Part shown: piece after piece, positions 34,200 to 48,512 of the stretch
How the letters are laid out: each line of letters starts with the position of its first letter
How positions within the stretch are numbered: position 1 is the first letter of the stretch
Assembly: GCA_946800325.1 (NCBI GenBank)
Contig: CAMPEJ010000002.1
Coordinates: 310,001 to 374,000, forward strand
DNA from: Luzula sylvatica
Lineage: Eukaryota > Streptophyta > Magnoliopsida > Poales > Juncaceae
Direction of reading: 5' to 3'
Length of the DNA stretch: 64,000 nt
The notes under the pieces: model-generated
Told to the model about the DNA's origin: nothing
Seen by the model: the letters and a program-made list of their open reading frames with translations, nothing else
Database searches by the model: none
Made by a program: the position numbers and the translations under genes

Positions 34200-37100
34200 A
34201 TGATCTCAAAATACGTTATTCGAACTCCCCAAAGCATAAACAGATTGTTTTGAATAGAAAAACAAACTTTCTTAGTGTTTGTAAATTTTGGTGAAATGTT
34301 ATGTGGTAAAAGATACGATTCAAATGATCTCAAAATACGTTATTTGAACTCTCCAAAGCATAAACAGATTGTTTTGAATAGAAAAACAAACTTTCTTAGT
34401 GTTTGTAAATTTTGGTGAAATGTTATGTGGTAAAAGATACGATTCAAATGATCTCAAAATACGTTATTTGAACTCCCCAAAGCATAAACAAATTGTTTCG
34501 AATCGAAAAACAAACTTTCTTAGTGTTTGTAAATTTTGGTGAAATGTTATGTGGTAAAAGATACGATTCAAATGATCTCAAAATACGTTATTTGAACTCC
34601 CCAAAGCATAAACAAATTGTTTTGAATCGAAAAACAAACTTTCTTAGTGTTTGTAAATTTTGGTGAAATGTTATGTGGTAAAAGATACGATTCAAATGAT
34701 CTCAAAATACGTTATTTGAACTCCCCAAAGCATAAACAGATTGTTTTGTATAGAAAAACAAACTTTCTTAGTGTTTGTAAATTTTGGTGAAATGTTATGT
34801 GGTAAAAGATACGATTCAAATGATCTCAAAATACGTTATTTGAACTCCCCAAAGCATAAACAGATTGTTTTGAATCCAAAAACAAACTTTCTTAGTGTTT
34901 GTAAATTTTGGTGAAATGTTATGTGGTAAAAGATACGATTCAAATGATCCCAAAATACGTTATTTGAACTCCCCAAAGCATAAACAAATTGTTTTGAATC
35001 GAAAAACAAACTTTCTTAGTGTTTGTAAATTTTGGTGAAATGTTATGTGGTAAAAGATACGATTCAAATGATCTCAAAATACGTTATTTGAACTCCCCAA
35101 AGCATAAACAGATTGTTTTGAATAGAAAAACAAACTTTCTTAGTGTTTGTAAATTTTGGTGAAATGTTATGTGGTAAAAGATACGATTCAAATGATCTCA
35201 AAATACGTTATTTGAACTCCCCAAAGCATAAACAGATTGTTTTGAATAGAAAAACAAACTTTCTTAGTGTTTGTAAATTTTGGTGAAATGTTATGTGGTA
35301 AAAGATACGATTCAAATGATCTCAAAATACGTTATTTGAACTCCCCAAAGCATAAACAAATTGTTTCGAATCGAAAAACAAACTTTCTTAGTGTTTGTAA
35401 ATTTTGGTGAAATGTTATGTGGTAAAAGATACGATTCAAATGATCTCAAAATACGTTATTTGAACTCCCCAAAGCATAAACAAATTGTTTTGAATCGAAA
35501 AACAAACTTTCTTAGTGTTTGTAAATTTTGGTGAAATGTTATGTGGTAAAAGATACGATTCAAATGATCTCAAAATACGTTATTTGAACTCCCCAAAGCA
35601 TAAACAGATTGTTTTGTATAGAAAAACAAACTTTCTTAGTGTTTGTAAATTTTGGTGAAATGTTATGTGGTAAAAGATACGATTCAAATGATCTCAAAAT
35701 ACGTTATTTGAACTCCCCAAAGCATAAACAGATTGTTTTGAATCGAAAAACAAACTTTCTTAGTGTTTGTAAATTTTGGTGAAATGTTATGTGGTAAAAG
35801 ATACGATTCAAATGATCCCAAAATACGTTATTTGAACTCCCCAAAGCATAAACAAATTGTTTTGAATCGAAAAACAAACTTTCTTAGTGTTTGTAAATTT
35901 TGGTGAAATGTTATGTGGTAAAAGATACGATTCAAATGATCTCAAAATACGTTATTTGAACTCCCCAAAGCATAAACAGATTGTTTTGAATAGAAAAACA
36001 AACTTTCTTAGTGTTTGTAAATTTTGGTGAAATGTTATGTGGTAAAAGATACGATTCAAATGATCTCAAAATACGTTATTTGAACTCCCCAAAGCATATA
36101 CAGATTGTTTTGAATCGAAAAACAAACTTTCGTAGTGTTTGTAAATTTTTGTGAAATGTTATGTGGTACAAGATACGATTCAAATGATCTCAAAATACAT
36201 TATTTGAACTCCCCAAAGCATAAACAAATTGTTTTGAATCGAAAAACAAACTTTCTTAGTATTTGTAAATTTTGGTAAAATGTTATGTGGTAAAAGATAC
36301 GATTCAAATGATCTCAAAATACGTTATTTGAACTCCCCAAAGCATGAACAGATTGTTTTGAATCGAAAAACAAACTTTCTTAGTGTTTGTAAATTTTGGT
36401 GAAATGTTATGTGGTAAAAGATACGATTCAAATGATCTCAAAATACGTTATTTGAACTCCCCAAAGCATAAACAGATTGTTTTGAATCGAAAATCAAACT
36501 TTCTCAGTGTTTGTAAATTTTGGTGAAATGTTATGTGGTAAAAGATACGAATCAAATGATCTCAAAATACGTTATTTGAACTCCCCAAAGCATAAACAGA
36601 TTGTTTTGAATCGAAAAACAAACTTTCTTAGTGTTTGTAATTTTTGGTAAAATGTTATGTAGTAAAAGATACGATTCAAATGATCTCAAAATACGTTATT
36701 TGAACTCCCCAAAGCATAAACAGATTGTTTTGAATCGAAAAACAAACTTTCTTAGTGTTTGTAAATTTTGGTGAAATGTTATGTGGTAAAAGATACGAAT
36801 CAAATGATCTCAAAATACGTTATTTGAACTCCCCAAAGCATAAACAGATTGTTTCGAATCGAAAAACAAACTTTCTTAGTGTTTGTAAATTTTGGTGAAA
36901 TGTTATGTGGTAAAAGATACGATTCGAATGATCTAAAAATATGTTATTTGAACTCCCCAAAGCATAAACAAATTGTTTTGAATCGAAAAACAAACTTTCG
37001 TAGTGTTTGTAAATTTTGGTGAAATGTTATGTGGTACAAGATACGATTCAAATGATCTCAAAATACGTTATTTGAACTCCCCAAAGCATAAACAAATTGT

Positions 37101-37900
37101 TTTGAATCGAAAAACAAACTTTCTTAGTATTTGTAAATTTTGGTAAAATGTTATGTGGTAAAAGATACGATTCAAATGATCTCAAAATACGTTATTTGAA
37201 CTCCCCAAAGCATGAACAGATTGTTTTGAATCGAAAAACAAACTTTCTTAGTGTTTGTAAATTTTGGTGAAATGTTATGTGGTAAAAGATACGATTCAAA
37301 TGATCTCAAAATACGTTATTTGAACTCCCCAAAGCATAAACAGATTGTTTTGAATCGAAAATCAAACTTTCTCAGTGTTTGTAAATTTTGGTGAAATGTT
37401 ATGTGGTAAAAGATACGAATCAAATGATCTCAAAATACGTTATTTGAACTCCCCAAAGCATAAACAGATTGTTTTGAATCGAAAAACAAACTTTCTTAGT
37501 GTTTGTAATTTTTGGTAAAATGTTATGTAGTAAAAGATACGATTCAAATGATCTCAAAATACGTTATTTGAACTCCCCAAAGCATGAACAGATTGTTTTG
37601 AATCGAAAAACAAACTTTCTTAGTGTTTGTAAATTTTGGTGAAATGTTATGTGGTAAAAGATACGAATCAAATGATCTCAAAATACGTTATTTGAACTCC
37701 CCAAAGCATAAACAGATTGTTTCGAATCGAAAAACAAACTTTCTTAGTGTTTGTAAATTTTGGTGAAATGTTATGTGGTAAAAGATACGATTCAAATGAT
37801 CTCAAAATACGTTATTTGAACTCCCCAAAGCATAAACAAATTGTTTTGAATCGAAAAACAAACTTTCTTAGTGTTTGTAAATTTTGGTGAAATGTTATGT
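34200..37900 (+). repeat. Two independent 7-monomer (868-bp) duplications
   Basis: In the first, ttttgtatag at about 34743 recurs 868 bp later (about 35611). In the second, cttagtatttg at 36258 recurs at 37126 and gatacgaatc at 36544/36792 recurs at 37412/37660. The unit boundaries are approximate. Confidence 0.8.
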
Positions 37901-40900
37901 GGTAAAAGATACGATTCAAATGATCTCAAAATACGTTATTTGAACTCCCCAAAGCATAAACAAATTGTTTTGAATCGAAAAACAAACTTTCTTAGTGTTT
38001 GTAAATTTTGGTGAAATGTTATGTGGTAAAAGATAAGATTCAAATGATCTCAAAATACGTTATTTGAACTCCCCAAAGCATAAACAGATTGTTTTGAATA
38101 GAAAAACAAACTTTCTTAGTGTTTGTAAATTTTGGTGAAATGTTATGTGGTAAAAGATACGATTCAAATGATCTCAAAATACGTTATTTGAACTCCCCAA
38201 AGCATAAACAGATTGTTTTGAATAGAAAAACAAACTTTCTTAGTGTTTGTAAATTTTGGTGAAATGTAATGTGGTAAAAGATACGATTCAAATGATCTCA
38301 AAATACGTTATTTGAACTCCCCAAAGCATAAACAAATTGTTTTGAATCGAAAAACAAACTTTCTTAGTGTTTGTAAATTTTGGTGAAATGTTATGTGGTA
38401 AAAGATACGATTCAAATGATCTCAAAATACGTTATTTGAACTCCCCAAAGCATAAACAAATTGTTTTGAATCGAAAAACAAACTTTCTTAGTGTTTGTAA
38501 ATTTTGGTGAAATGTTATGTGGTAAAAGATACGATTCAAATGATCTCAAAGTACGTTATTTGAACTCCCCAAAGCATAAACAGATTGTTTTGAATAGAAA
38601 AACAAACTTTCTTAGTGTTTGTAAATTTTGGTGAAATGTTATGTGGTAAAAGATACGATTCAAATGATCTCAAAATACGTTATTTGAACTCCCCAAAGCA
38701 TAAACAGATTGTTTTGAATCGAAAAACAAACTTTCTTAGTGTTTGTAAATTTTGGTGAAATGTTATGTGGTAAAAGATACGATTCAAATGATCCCAAAAT
38801 ACGTTATTTGAACTCCCCAAAGCATAAACAAATTGTTTTGAATCGAAAAACAAACTTTCTTAGTGTTTGTAAATTTTGGTGAAATGTTATGTGGTAAAAG
38901 ATACGATTCAAATGATCTCAAAATACGTTATTTGAACTCCCCAAAGCATAAACAGATTGTTTTGAATAGAAAAACAAACTTTCTTAGTGTTTGTAAATTT
39001 TGGTGAAATGTTATGTGGTAAAAGATACGATTCAAATGATCTCAAAATACGTTATTTGAACTCCCCAAAGCATAAACAGATTGTTTTGAATCGAAAAACA
39101 AACTTTCGTAGTGTTTGTAAATTTTGGTGAAATGTTATGTGGTACAAGATACGATTCAAATGATCTCAAAATACGTTATTTGAACTCCCCAAAGCATAAA
39201 CAAATTGTTTTGAATCGAAAAACAAACTTTCTTAGTATTTGTAAATTTTGGTAAAATGTTATGTGGTAAAAGATACGATTCAAATGATCTCAAAATACGT
39301 TATTTGAACTCCCCAAAGCATGAACAGATTGTTTTGAATCGAAAAACAAACTTTCTTAGTGTTTGTAAATTTTGGTGAAATGTTATGTGGTAAAAGATAC
39401 GATTCAAATGATCTCAAAATACGTTATTTGAACTCCCCAAAGCATAAACAGATTGTTTTGAATCGAAAATCAAACTTTCTCAGTGTTTGTAAATTTTGGT
39501 GAAATGTTATGTGGTAAAAGATACGAATCAAATGATCTCAAAATACGTTATTTGAACTCCCCAAAGCATAAACAGATTGTTTTGAATCGAAAAACAAACT
39601 TTCTTAGTGTTTGTAAATTTTGGTAAAATGTTATGTAGTAAAAGATACGATTCAAATGATCTCAAAATACGTTATTTGAACTCCCCAAAGCATAAACAGA
39701 TTGTTTTGAATCGAAAAACAAACTTTCTTAGTGTTTGTAAATTTTGGTGAAATGTTATGTGGTAAAAGATACGAATCAAATGATCTCAAAATACGTTATT
39801 TGAACTCCCCAAAGCATAAACAGATTGTTTCGAATCGAAAAACAAACTTTCTTAGTGTTTGTAAATTTTGGTGAAATGTTATGTGGTAAAAGATACGATT
39901 CAAATGATCTCAAAATACGTTATTTGAACTCCCCAAAGCATAAACAAATTGTTTTGAATCGAAAAACAAACTTTCTTAGTGTTTGTAAATTTTGGTGAAA
40001 TGTTATGTGGTAAAAGATACGATTCAAATGATCTCAAAATACGTTATTTAACTCCCCAAAGCATAAACAAATTGTTTTGAATTGAAAAACAAACTTTCTT
40101 AGTGTTTGTAAATTTTGGTGAAATGTTATGTGGTAAAAGATACGATTCAAATGATCTCAAAATACGTTATTTGAACTCCCCAAAGCATAAACAGATTGTT
40201 TTGAATAGAAAAACAAACTTTCTTAGTGTTTGTAAATTTTGGTGAAATGTTATGTGGTAAAAGATACGATTCAAATGATCTCAAAATACGTTATTTGAAC
40301 TCCCCAAAGCATAAACAGATTGTTTTGAATAGAAAAACAAACTTTCTTAGTGTTTGTAAATTTTGGTGAAATGTTATGTGGTAAAAGATACGATTCAAAT
40401 GATCTCAAAATACGTTATTTGAACTTCCCAAAGCATAAACAAATTGTTTTGAATCGAAAAACAAACTTTCTTAGTGTTTGTAAATTTTGGTGAAATGTTA
40501 TGTGGTAAAAGATACGATTCAAATGATCTCAAAATACGTTATTTGAACTCCCCAAAGCATAAACAAATTGTTTTGAATCGAAAAACAAACTTTCTTAGTG
40601 TTTGTAAATTTTGGTGAAATGTTATGTGGTAAAAGATACGATTCAAATGATCTCAAAATACGTTATTTGAACTCCCCAAAGCATAAACAGATTGTTTTGA
40701 ATAGAAAAACAAACTTTCTTAGTGTTTGTAAATTTTGGTGAAATGTTATGTGGTAAAAGATACGATTCAAATGATCTCAAAATACGTTATTTGAACTCCC
40801 CAAAGCATAAACAGATTGTTTTGAATCGAAAAACAAACTTTCTTAGTGTTTGTAAATTTTGGTGAAATGTTATGTGGTAAAAGATACGATTCAAATGATC

Positions 40901-43900
40901 CCAAAATACGTTATTTGAACTCCCCAAAGCATAAACAAATTGTTTTGAATCGAAAAACAAACTTTCTTAGTGTTTGTAAATTTTGGTGAAATGTTATGTG
41001 GTAAAAGATACGATTCAAATGATCTCAAAATACGTTATTTGAACTCCCCAAAGCATAAACAGATTGTTTTGAATAGAAAAACAAACTTTCTTAGTGTTTG
41101 TAAATTTTGGTGAAATGTTATGTGGTAAAAGATACGATTCAAATGATCTCAAAATACGTTATTTGAACTCCCCAAAGCATAAACAGATTGTTTTGAATCG
41201 AAAAACAAACTTTCGTAGTGTTTGTAAATTTTGGTGAAATGTTATGTGGTACAAGATACGATTCAAATGATCTCAAAATACGTTATTTGAACTCCCCAAA
41301 GCATAAACAAATTGTTTTGAATCGAAAAACAAACTTTCTTAGTATTTGTAAATTTTGGTAAAATGTTATGTGGTAAAAGATACGATTCAAATGATCTCAA
41401 AATACGTTATTTGAACTCCCCAAAGCATGAACAGATTGTTTTGAATCGAAAAACAAACTTTCTTAGTGTTTGTAAATTTTGGTGAAATGTTATGTGGTAA
41501 AAGATACGATTCAAATGATCTCAAAATACGTTATTTGAACTCCCCAAAGCATAAACAGATTGTTTTGAATCGAAAAACAAACTTTCTTAGTGTTTGTAAA
41601 TTTTGGTGAAATGTTATGTGGTAAAAGATACGATTCAAATGATCTGAAAATACGTTATTTGAACTCCCCAAAGCATAAACAGATTGTTTTGAATCGAAAA
41701 ACAAACTTTCTTAGTGTTTAAAATTTTGGTGAAATGTTATGTAGTAAAAGATACGATTCAAATGATCTCAAAATACGTTATTTGAACTCCCCAAAGCATA
41801 AACAGATTGTTTTGAATCGAAAAACAAACTTTCTTAGTGTTTGTAAATTTTGGTGAAATATTATGTGGTAAAAGATACGATTCGAATGATCTAAAAATAA
41901 GTTATTTGAACTCCCCAAAGCATAAACAAATTGTTTTGAATCGAAAAACAAACTTTCTTAGTGTTTGTAAATTTTGCTGAAATGTTATGTAGTAAAAGAT
42001 ACGATTCAAATGATCTCAAAATACGTTATTTGAACTCCCCAAAGCATAAACAGATTGTTTTGAATCGAAAAACAAACTTTCTTAGTGTTTGTAAATTTGG
42101 GTGAAATGTTATGTGGTAAAAGATACGATTCAAATGATCTCAAAATACGTTATTTGAACTCCCCAAAGCATAAACAGATTGTTTTTAATCGAAAAACAAA
42201 CTTTCTTAGTGTTTGTAAATTTTGGTAAAATGTTATGTGGTAAAATATACGATTCAAATGATCTCAAAATACGTTATTTGAACTCCCCAAAGCATAAACA
42301 GATTGGTTTGAATCGAAAAACAAACTTTCTTAGTGTTTGTAAATTTTGGTGAAATGTTATGTGGTAAAAGATACGATTCAAAAAATCTCAAAATACGTTA
42401 TTTGAACTCCCCAAAGCATAAACAGATTGTTTTGAATCGAAAAACAAATTTCGTAGTGTTTGTAAATTTTGGTGAAATTTTATGTGGTACAAGATACGAT
42501 TCAAATTATCTCAAAATACGTTATTTGAACTCCCCAAAGCATAAACAAATTGTTTTGAATCGAAAAACAAACTTTCTTAGTGTTTGTAAATTTTGGTAAA
42601 ATGTTATATGGTAAAAGATACGATTCAAATGATCTCAAAATACGTTATTTGAACTACCCAAAGCATAAACAGATTGTTTTGAATCGAAAAACAAACTTTC
42701 TTAGTGTTTGTAAATTTTGGTGAAATGTTATGTGGTAAAAGATACGATTCAAATGATCTCAAAATACGTTATTTGAACTCCCCAAAGCATAAACAGATTG
42801 TTTTGAATCGAAAAACAAACTTTCTTAGTGTTTGTAAATTTTGGTGAAATGTTATGTGGTAAAAGATACGTTTCAAATGATCCCAAAATACGTTATTTGA
42901 ACTCCCCAAAGCATAAACAAATTGTTTTGAATCGAAAAACAAACTTTCTTAGTGTTTGTAAATTTTGGTGAAATGTTATGTGGTAAAAGATACGATTCAA
43001 ATGATCCCAAAATACGTTATTTGAACTCCCCAAAGCATAAACAAATTGTTTTGAATCGAAAAACAAACTTTCTTAGTGTTTGTAAATTTTGGTGAAATGT
43101 TATGTGGTAAAAGATACGATTCAAATGATCTCAAAATACGTTATTTGAACTCCCCAAAGCATAAACAGATTGTTTTGAATAGAAAAACAAACTTTCTTAG
43201 TGTTTGTAAATTTTGGTGAAATGTTATGTGGTAAAAGATACGATTCAAATGATCTCAAAATACGTTATTTGAACTCCCCAAAGCATAAACAGATTGTTTT
43301 GAATCGAAAAACAAACTTTCGTAGTGTTTGTAAATTTTGGTGAAATGTTATGTGGTACAAGATACGATTCAAATGATCTCAAAATACGTTATTTGAACTC
43401 CCCAAAGCACAAACAAATTGTTTTGAATCGAAAAACAAACTTTCTTAGTATTTGTAAATTTTGGTAAAATGTTATGTGGTAAAAGATACGATTCAAATGA
43501 TCTCAAAATACGTTATTTGAACTCCCCAAAGCATGAACAGATTGTTTTGAATCGAAAAACAAACTTTCTTAGTGTTTGTAAATTTTGGTGAAATGTTATG
43601 TGGTAAAAGATACGATTCAAATGATCTCAAAATACGTTATTTGAACTCCCCAAAGCATAAACTGATTGTTTTGAATCGAAAAACAAACTTTCTTAGTGTT
43701 TGTAAATTTTGGTGAAATGTTATGTGGTAAAAGATACGATTCAAATGATCTGAAAATACGTTATTTGAACTCCCCAAAGCATAAACAGATTGTTTTGAAT
43801 CGAAAAACAAACTTTCTTAGTGTTTAAAATTTTGGTGAAATGTTATGTAGTAAAAGATACGATTCAAATGATCTCAAAATACGTTATTTGAACTCCCCAA

Positions 43901-44870
43901 AGCATAAACAGATTGTTTTGAATCGAAAAACAAACTTTCTTAGTGTTTGTAAATTTTGGTGAAATATTGTGTGGTAAAAGATACGATTCGAATGATCTAA
44001 AAATAAGTTATTTGAACTCCCCAAAGCATAAACAAATTGTTTTGAATCGAAAAACAAACTTTCTTAGTGTTTGTAAATTTTGCTGAAATGTTATGTAGTA
44101 AAAGATACGATTCAAATGATCTCAAAATACGTTATTTGAACTCCCCAAAGCATAAACAGATTGTTTTGAATCGAAAAACAAACTTTCTTAGTGTTTGTAA
44201 ATTTGGGTGAAATGTTATGTGGTAAAAGATACGATTCAAATGATCTCAAAATACGTTATTTGAACTCCCCAAAACATAAACAGATTGTTTTTAATCGAAA
44301 AACAAACTTTCTTAGTGTTTGTAAATTTTGGTAAAATGTTATGTGGTAAAATATACGATTCAAATGATCTCAAAATACGTTATTTGAACTCCCCAAAGCA
44401 TAAACAGATTGGTTTGAATCGAAAAACAAACTTTCTTAGTGTTTGTAAATTTTGGTGAAATGTTATGTGGTAAAAGATACGATTCAAAAAATCTCAAAAT
44501 ACGTTATTTGAACTCCCCAAAGCATAAACAGATTGTTTTGAATCGAAAAACAAATTTCGTAGTGTTTGTAAATTTTGGTGAAATTTTATGTGGTACAAGA
44601 TACGATTCAAATTATCTCAAAATACGTTATTTGAACTCCCCAAAGCATAAACAAATTGTTTTGAATCGAAAAACAAACTTTCTTAGTGTTTGTAAATTTT
44701 GGTAAAATGTTATATGGTAAAAGATACGATTCAAATGATCTCAAAATACGTTATTTGAACTACCCAAAGCATAAACAGATTGTTTTGAATCGAAAAACAA
44801 ACTTTCTTAGTGTTTGTAAATTTTGGTGAAATGTTATGTGGTAAAAGATACGATTCAAATGATCTCAAAA
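37000..44870 (+). repeat. 17-monomer HOR (about 2,108 bp), nearly four copies
   Basis: The agtatttg variant occurs at 37126, 39234, 41341 and 43447, giving periods of 2,108, 2,107 and 2,106. The base losses are explained by a missing G near 40049 and by one-base deletions in the gtgtttaaaa and acaaatttcg monomers. Identity between units is very high. This is the longest regular HOR in the window. Confidence 0.87.
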
Positions 44871-47800
44871 TACGTTATTTGAACTCCCCAAAGCATAAAC
44901 AGATTGTTTTGAATCGAAAAACAAACTTTCTTAGTGTTTAAAATTTTGGTGAAATGTTATGTAGTAAAAGATACGATTCAAATGATCTCAAAATACGTTA
45001 TTTGAACTCCCCAAAACATAAACAGATTGTTTTTAATCGAAAAACAAACTTTCTTAGTGTTTGTAAATTTTGGTGAAATGTTATGTCGTAAAAGATACGA
45101 TTCAAATGATCTCAAAATACGTTATTTGAACTCCCCAAAGCATAAACAGATTGTTTTGAATCGAAAAACAAACTGTCTTAGTGTTTGTAAATTTTGGTGA
45201 AATGTTATATGGAAAAAGATACGATTCAAATGATCTCAAAATACGTTATTTGAACTCCCCATAGCATAAACAAATTGTTTTGAATCGAAAAACAAACTTT
45301 CTTAGTGTTTGTAAATTTTGGTGAAATGTTATGTGGTAAAAGATACGATTCAAATGATCTCAAAATACGTTATTTGAACTCCCCAAAGCATAAACAGATT
45401 GTTTTGAATCGAAAAACAAACTTTCGTAGTGTTTGTAAATTTTGGTGAAATGTTATGTGGTACAAGATACGATTCAAATGATCTCAAAATAAGTTATTTG
45501 AATTCCCCAAAGCATAAACAAATTGTTTTGAATCGAAAAACAAACTTTCTTAGTGTTTGTAAATTTTGGTAAAATGTTATGTGGTAAAAGATACGATTCA
45601 AATGATCTCAAAATACGTTATTTGAACTACCCAAAGCACAAACAGATTGTTTTGAATCGAAAAACAAACTTTCTTAGTGTTTGTAAATTTTGGTGAAATG
45701 TTATGTGGTAAAAGATACGATTCAAATGATCTCAAAATACGTTATTTGAACTCCCCAAAGCATAAACAGATTGTTTTGAATCGAAAAACAAACTTTTTAG
45801 TGTTTAAAATTTTGGTGAAATGTTATGTAGTAAAAGATACGATTCAAATGATCTCAAAATACGTTATTTGAACTCCCCAAAGCATAAACAGATTCTTTTG
45901 AATCGAAAAACAAACTTTCTTAGTGTTTGTAAATTTTGGTGAAATGTTATGTCGTAAAAGATACGATTCAAATGATCTCAAAATACGTTATTTGAACTCC
46001 CCAAAGCATAAACAGATTGTTTTGAATCAAAAAACAAACTGTCTTATTGTTTGTAAATTTTGGTGAAATGTTATATGGAAAAAGATACGATTCAAATGAT
46101 CTCAAAATACGTTATTTGAACTCCCCAAAGCATAAACAAATTGTTTTGAATCGAAAAAGAAACTTTCTTAGTGTTTGTAAATTTTGGTGAAATGTTATGT
46201 GGTAAAAGATACGATTCAAATGATCTCAAAATACGTTATTTGAACTCCCCAAAGCATAAACAGATTGTTTTGAATCGAAAAACAAACTTTCGTAGTGTTT
46301 GTAAATTTTGGTGAAATGTTATGTGGTACAAGATACGATTCAAATGATCTCAAAATACGTTATTTGAACTCCCCAAAGCATAAACAAATTGTTTTGAATC
46401 GAAAAACAAACTTTCTTAGTGTTTGTAAATTTTGGTAAAATGTTATGTGGTAAAAGATACGATTCAAATGATCTCAAAATACGTTATTTGAACTCCCCAT
46501 AGCATAAACAGATTGTTTTGAATCGAAAAACAAACTTCCTTAGTGTTTGTAAATTTTGGTGAAATGTTATGTGGTAAAAGATACGATTCAAATGATCTCA
46601 AAATACGATTCAAATGATTCAAATGATCCCACAGCATAAACAGATTGTTTTGAATCGAAAAACAAACTTTCTTAGTGTTTGTAAATTTTGGTGAAATGTT
46701 ATGTAGTAAAAGATACGATTCAAATGATCTCAAAATACGTTATTTGAACTCCCCAAAGCATAAACAGATTGTTTTGAATCGAAAAACAAACTTTCTTAGT
46801 GTTTGTAAATTTTGGTGAAATGTTATGTGGTAAAAGATACGATTCAAATGATCTCAAAATACGTTATTTGAACTCCCCAAAGTATAAACAGATTGTTTTG
46901 AATCGAAAAACAACCTTTCTTAGTGTTTAAAATTTTGGTGAAATGTTATGTAGTAAAAGATACGATTCAAATGATCTCAAAATACGTTATTTGAACTCCC
47001 CAAAGCATAAACAGATTGTTTTGAATCGAAAAACAAACTTTCTTAGTTTTTGTAAATTTTGGTGAAATGTTATGTGGTAAAAGATACGAATCAAATGATC
47101 TCAAAATACGTTATTTGAACTCCCCAAAGCATAAACAGATTGTTTCGAATCTGATGAGCGGGTTTTCAATCAGTTTTAATTTGAGATATCGTTGTATGTG
47201 AAAACCAATTCAATCAACAAGTTGGAAATATATGTGTATAGTGGAAATATAGAAGTTCGTTCCACGAGGAGTATATGCGTCGAAGAATGAATCAAAATAA
47301 TTATTTCGAAGTTTCCAAATCAATGAAAATTTGTCTACAGTGAGTTCTGAATATTATCAAATTGATCCTAAAATTTCAAACAATTTGGACAACGGAATAA
47401 AAAGTTATTAACGAATTACAATTAGGTCTCTGAAAAACAGAAACAGCAGGTTTTCAGTTTAAGTGACAGATTTCAAAGACTCATATCAATTCGAATATTT
47501 CATGAAATTCAACGATTCAAAATGTTCCCGAAACTAGAAATCAAGATCTACGTAATGAAAATTTTAACAGACCTAGCATATACAGCAAATGAAAAATAAA
47601 GAGAAAAAGATCAAGAAAAGAAAAGATCAAGAAAAGATCAAGAACAAGAATTTTAGAATCAAACAAGTTATATTTACACACATCAAATTCGAGAAAAGAA
47701 AAGATTACACCTAAAACGAGAAGGAAGCTTCAACGTGATTAGAGGTACTCCTTCCTTGTGATCGTGGACGATTGATGCTCGAATCGCTAGGAAGCTAGAT

Positions 47801-48029
47801 GATTGAGCTGTTTTCTCGTCTTGAAGAAACGTCCTTCCCGGTTGAAGAAAGCTTCGGGTCCGATTGAGGAGTGTCTCTTTAACGACTTGCTAAATCTTTT
47901 CACCGAAAGAAGAAAGCTTGAATCCGGTGAAAGAGGAAATTCCCGAATTGATGGACTTGAGTGGTTCTTTAAGAGTTCTTGAGAGGGCTTGGAAAGAGAG
48001 AGAGAAAGTGCTCCGAAGAGCGGGGGAGA

Positions 48030-48044
48030 GGGGGGGGGGGGGGG
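48030..48044 (+). repeat. Poly-G run in the gypsy-type LTR
   Basis: Fifteen consecutive G preceded by GGGGGAGA, just downstream of the LTR TATA box on the C-rich sense strand. It could form a G-quadruplex on the plus strand. Homopolymer length is prone to sequencing error. Confidence 0.7.
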
Positions 48045-48058
48045 AGAAGCAAATCCTG

Positions 48059-48074
48059 CCCAAGGGCCCTTGGG
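48059..48074. repeat. 16-bp perfect palindrome beside the TATA box
   Basis: CCCAAGGGCCCTTGGG, three bases downstream (minus strand) of the TATA box. It would lie at or just before the transcript start. Confidence 0.75.
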
Positions 48075-48077
48075 GTC

Positions 48078-48085
48078 TATTTATA
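48078..48085 (-). promoter_or_regulatory. TATA box of the gypsy-type LTR
   Basis: The minus strand reads TATAAATA, about 410 bp into the LTR, followed by a CT-rich region typical of plant leaders. Confidence 0.7.
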
Positions 48086-48494
48086 ATGTATTTGGAGCCT
48101 TCCCATTGGTCAAGAGATGGTTGAGAGGATTGAGGGTAGTTTGGTAATTGTAGGTGAGGAAGGTGGGCTGAATGGTGGTTATAGTGTGAGTGGTTTTCGT
48201 ATAGAATTTGGTGTAGACTTTTGTGTGGTAGATTTCTTGCCTCCTTCTTCATACGTGTACCGAAATGGACAGTATAATATATCGATTTTATCGGCGCGAG
48301 GAGAGGAAGACAACTACACTGTTGGAATTCCAAAAACTTTCGCCCAAAAACCTAAAATTATCAATAAAACACACTTAGTGATGAAATATTCTTGCAATCT
48401 TAAATATGAACAATTATATACACAAAGTTGTCATTTGAAAGAGCTAAAATCCCCAAATTATATACTAAAAATGTGCTTAATTTTGCTCTTATCA

Positions 48495-48512
48495 AATACC
48501 CCCACACTTAGC
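48495..48512 (-). other. Polypurine-tract region of the gypsy-type element
   Basis: The minus strand reads AAGTGTGGGGG followed by TATT and then the LTR start. It fixes the LTR as the 3' copy and the element as minus-strand. Confidence 0.75.

Larger units (their letters stand above)
16794..47151 (+). repeat. Satellite block B, 124-bp monomer tandem array
   Basis: About 245 monomers of the same 124-bp satellite in the same orientation as block A, without interruption. Length variants are rare: a 3-bp GTT insertion near 30698, single-base changes near 31625, 32993 and 40049, one-base deletions in the gtgtttaaaa monomers, and the expanded monomers noted separately. The block is a mosaic of local higher-order repeats. 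There are no genes in it; open frames on either strand are read-through of the repeat. Confidence 0.98.
47152..48494 (-). repeat. 3' LTR of a gypsy-type element (1,343 bp)
   Basis: On the minus strand it begins TGATAAGAGC at 48494 and ends GCTCATCA at 47152, an imperfect TG...CA inverted terminus. A PPT-like AAGTGTGGGGG lies just upstream, and a TATA box lies inside. The outer end abuts satellite at 47151, with candidate target-site half GAATC (47147-47151). Layout and the TGTGGGGG-type tract resemble plant Ty3/gypsy elements of Tat/Athila type (from memory). The downstream part reads like a leader and carries no ORF that I trust. Confidence 0.8.

Noticed and set aside
47147..47151. GAATC as a confirmed target-site duplication of the gypsy-type element
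   Set aside because: The matching copy on the other side is missing because that end is truncated; it can only be called a candidate half.
47890..48333. 147-codon minus-strand frame in the gypsy-type LTR
   Set aside because: It spans the TATA box and the expected transcript start, includes homopolymer-coded prolines, and shows no domain.
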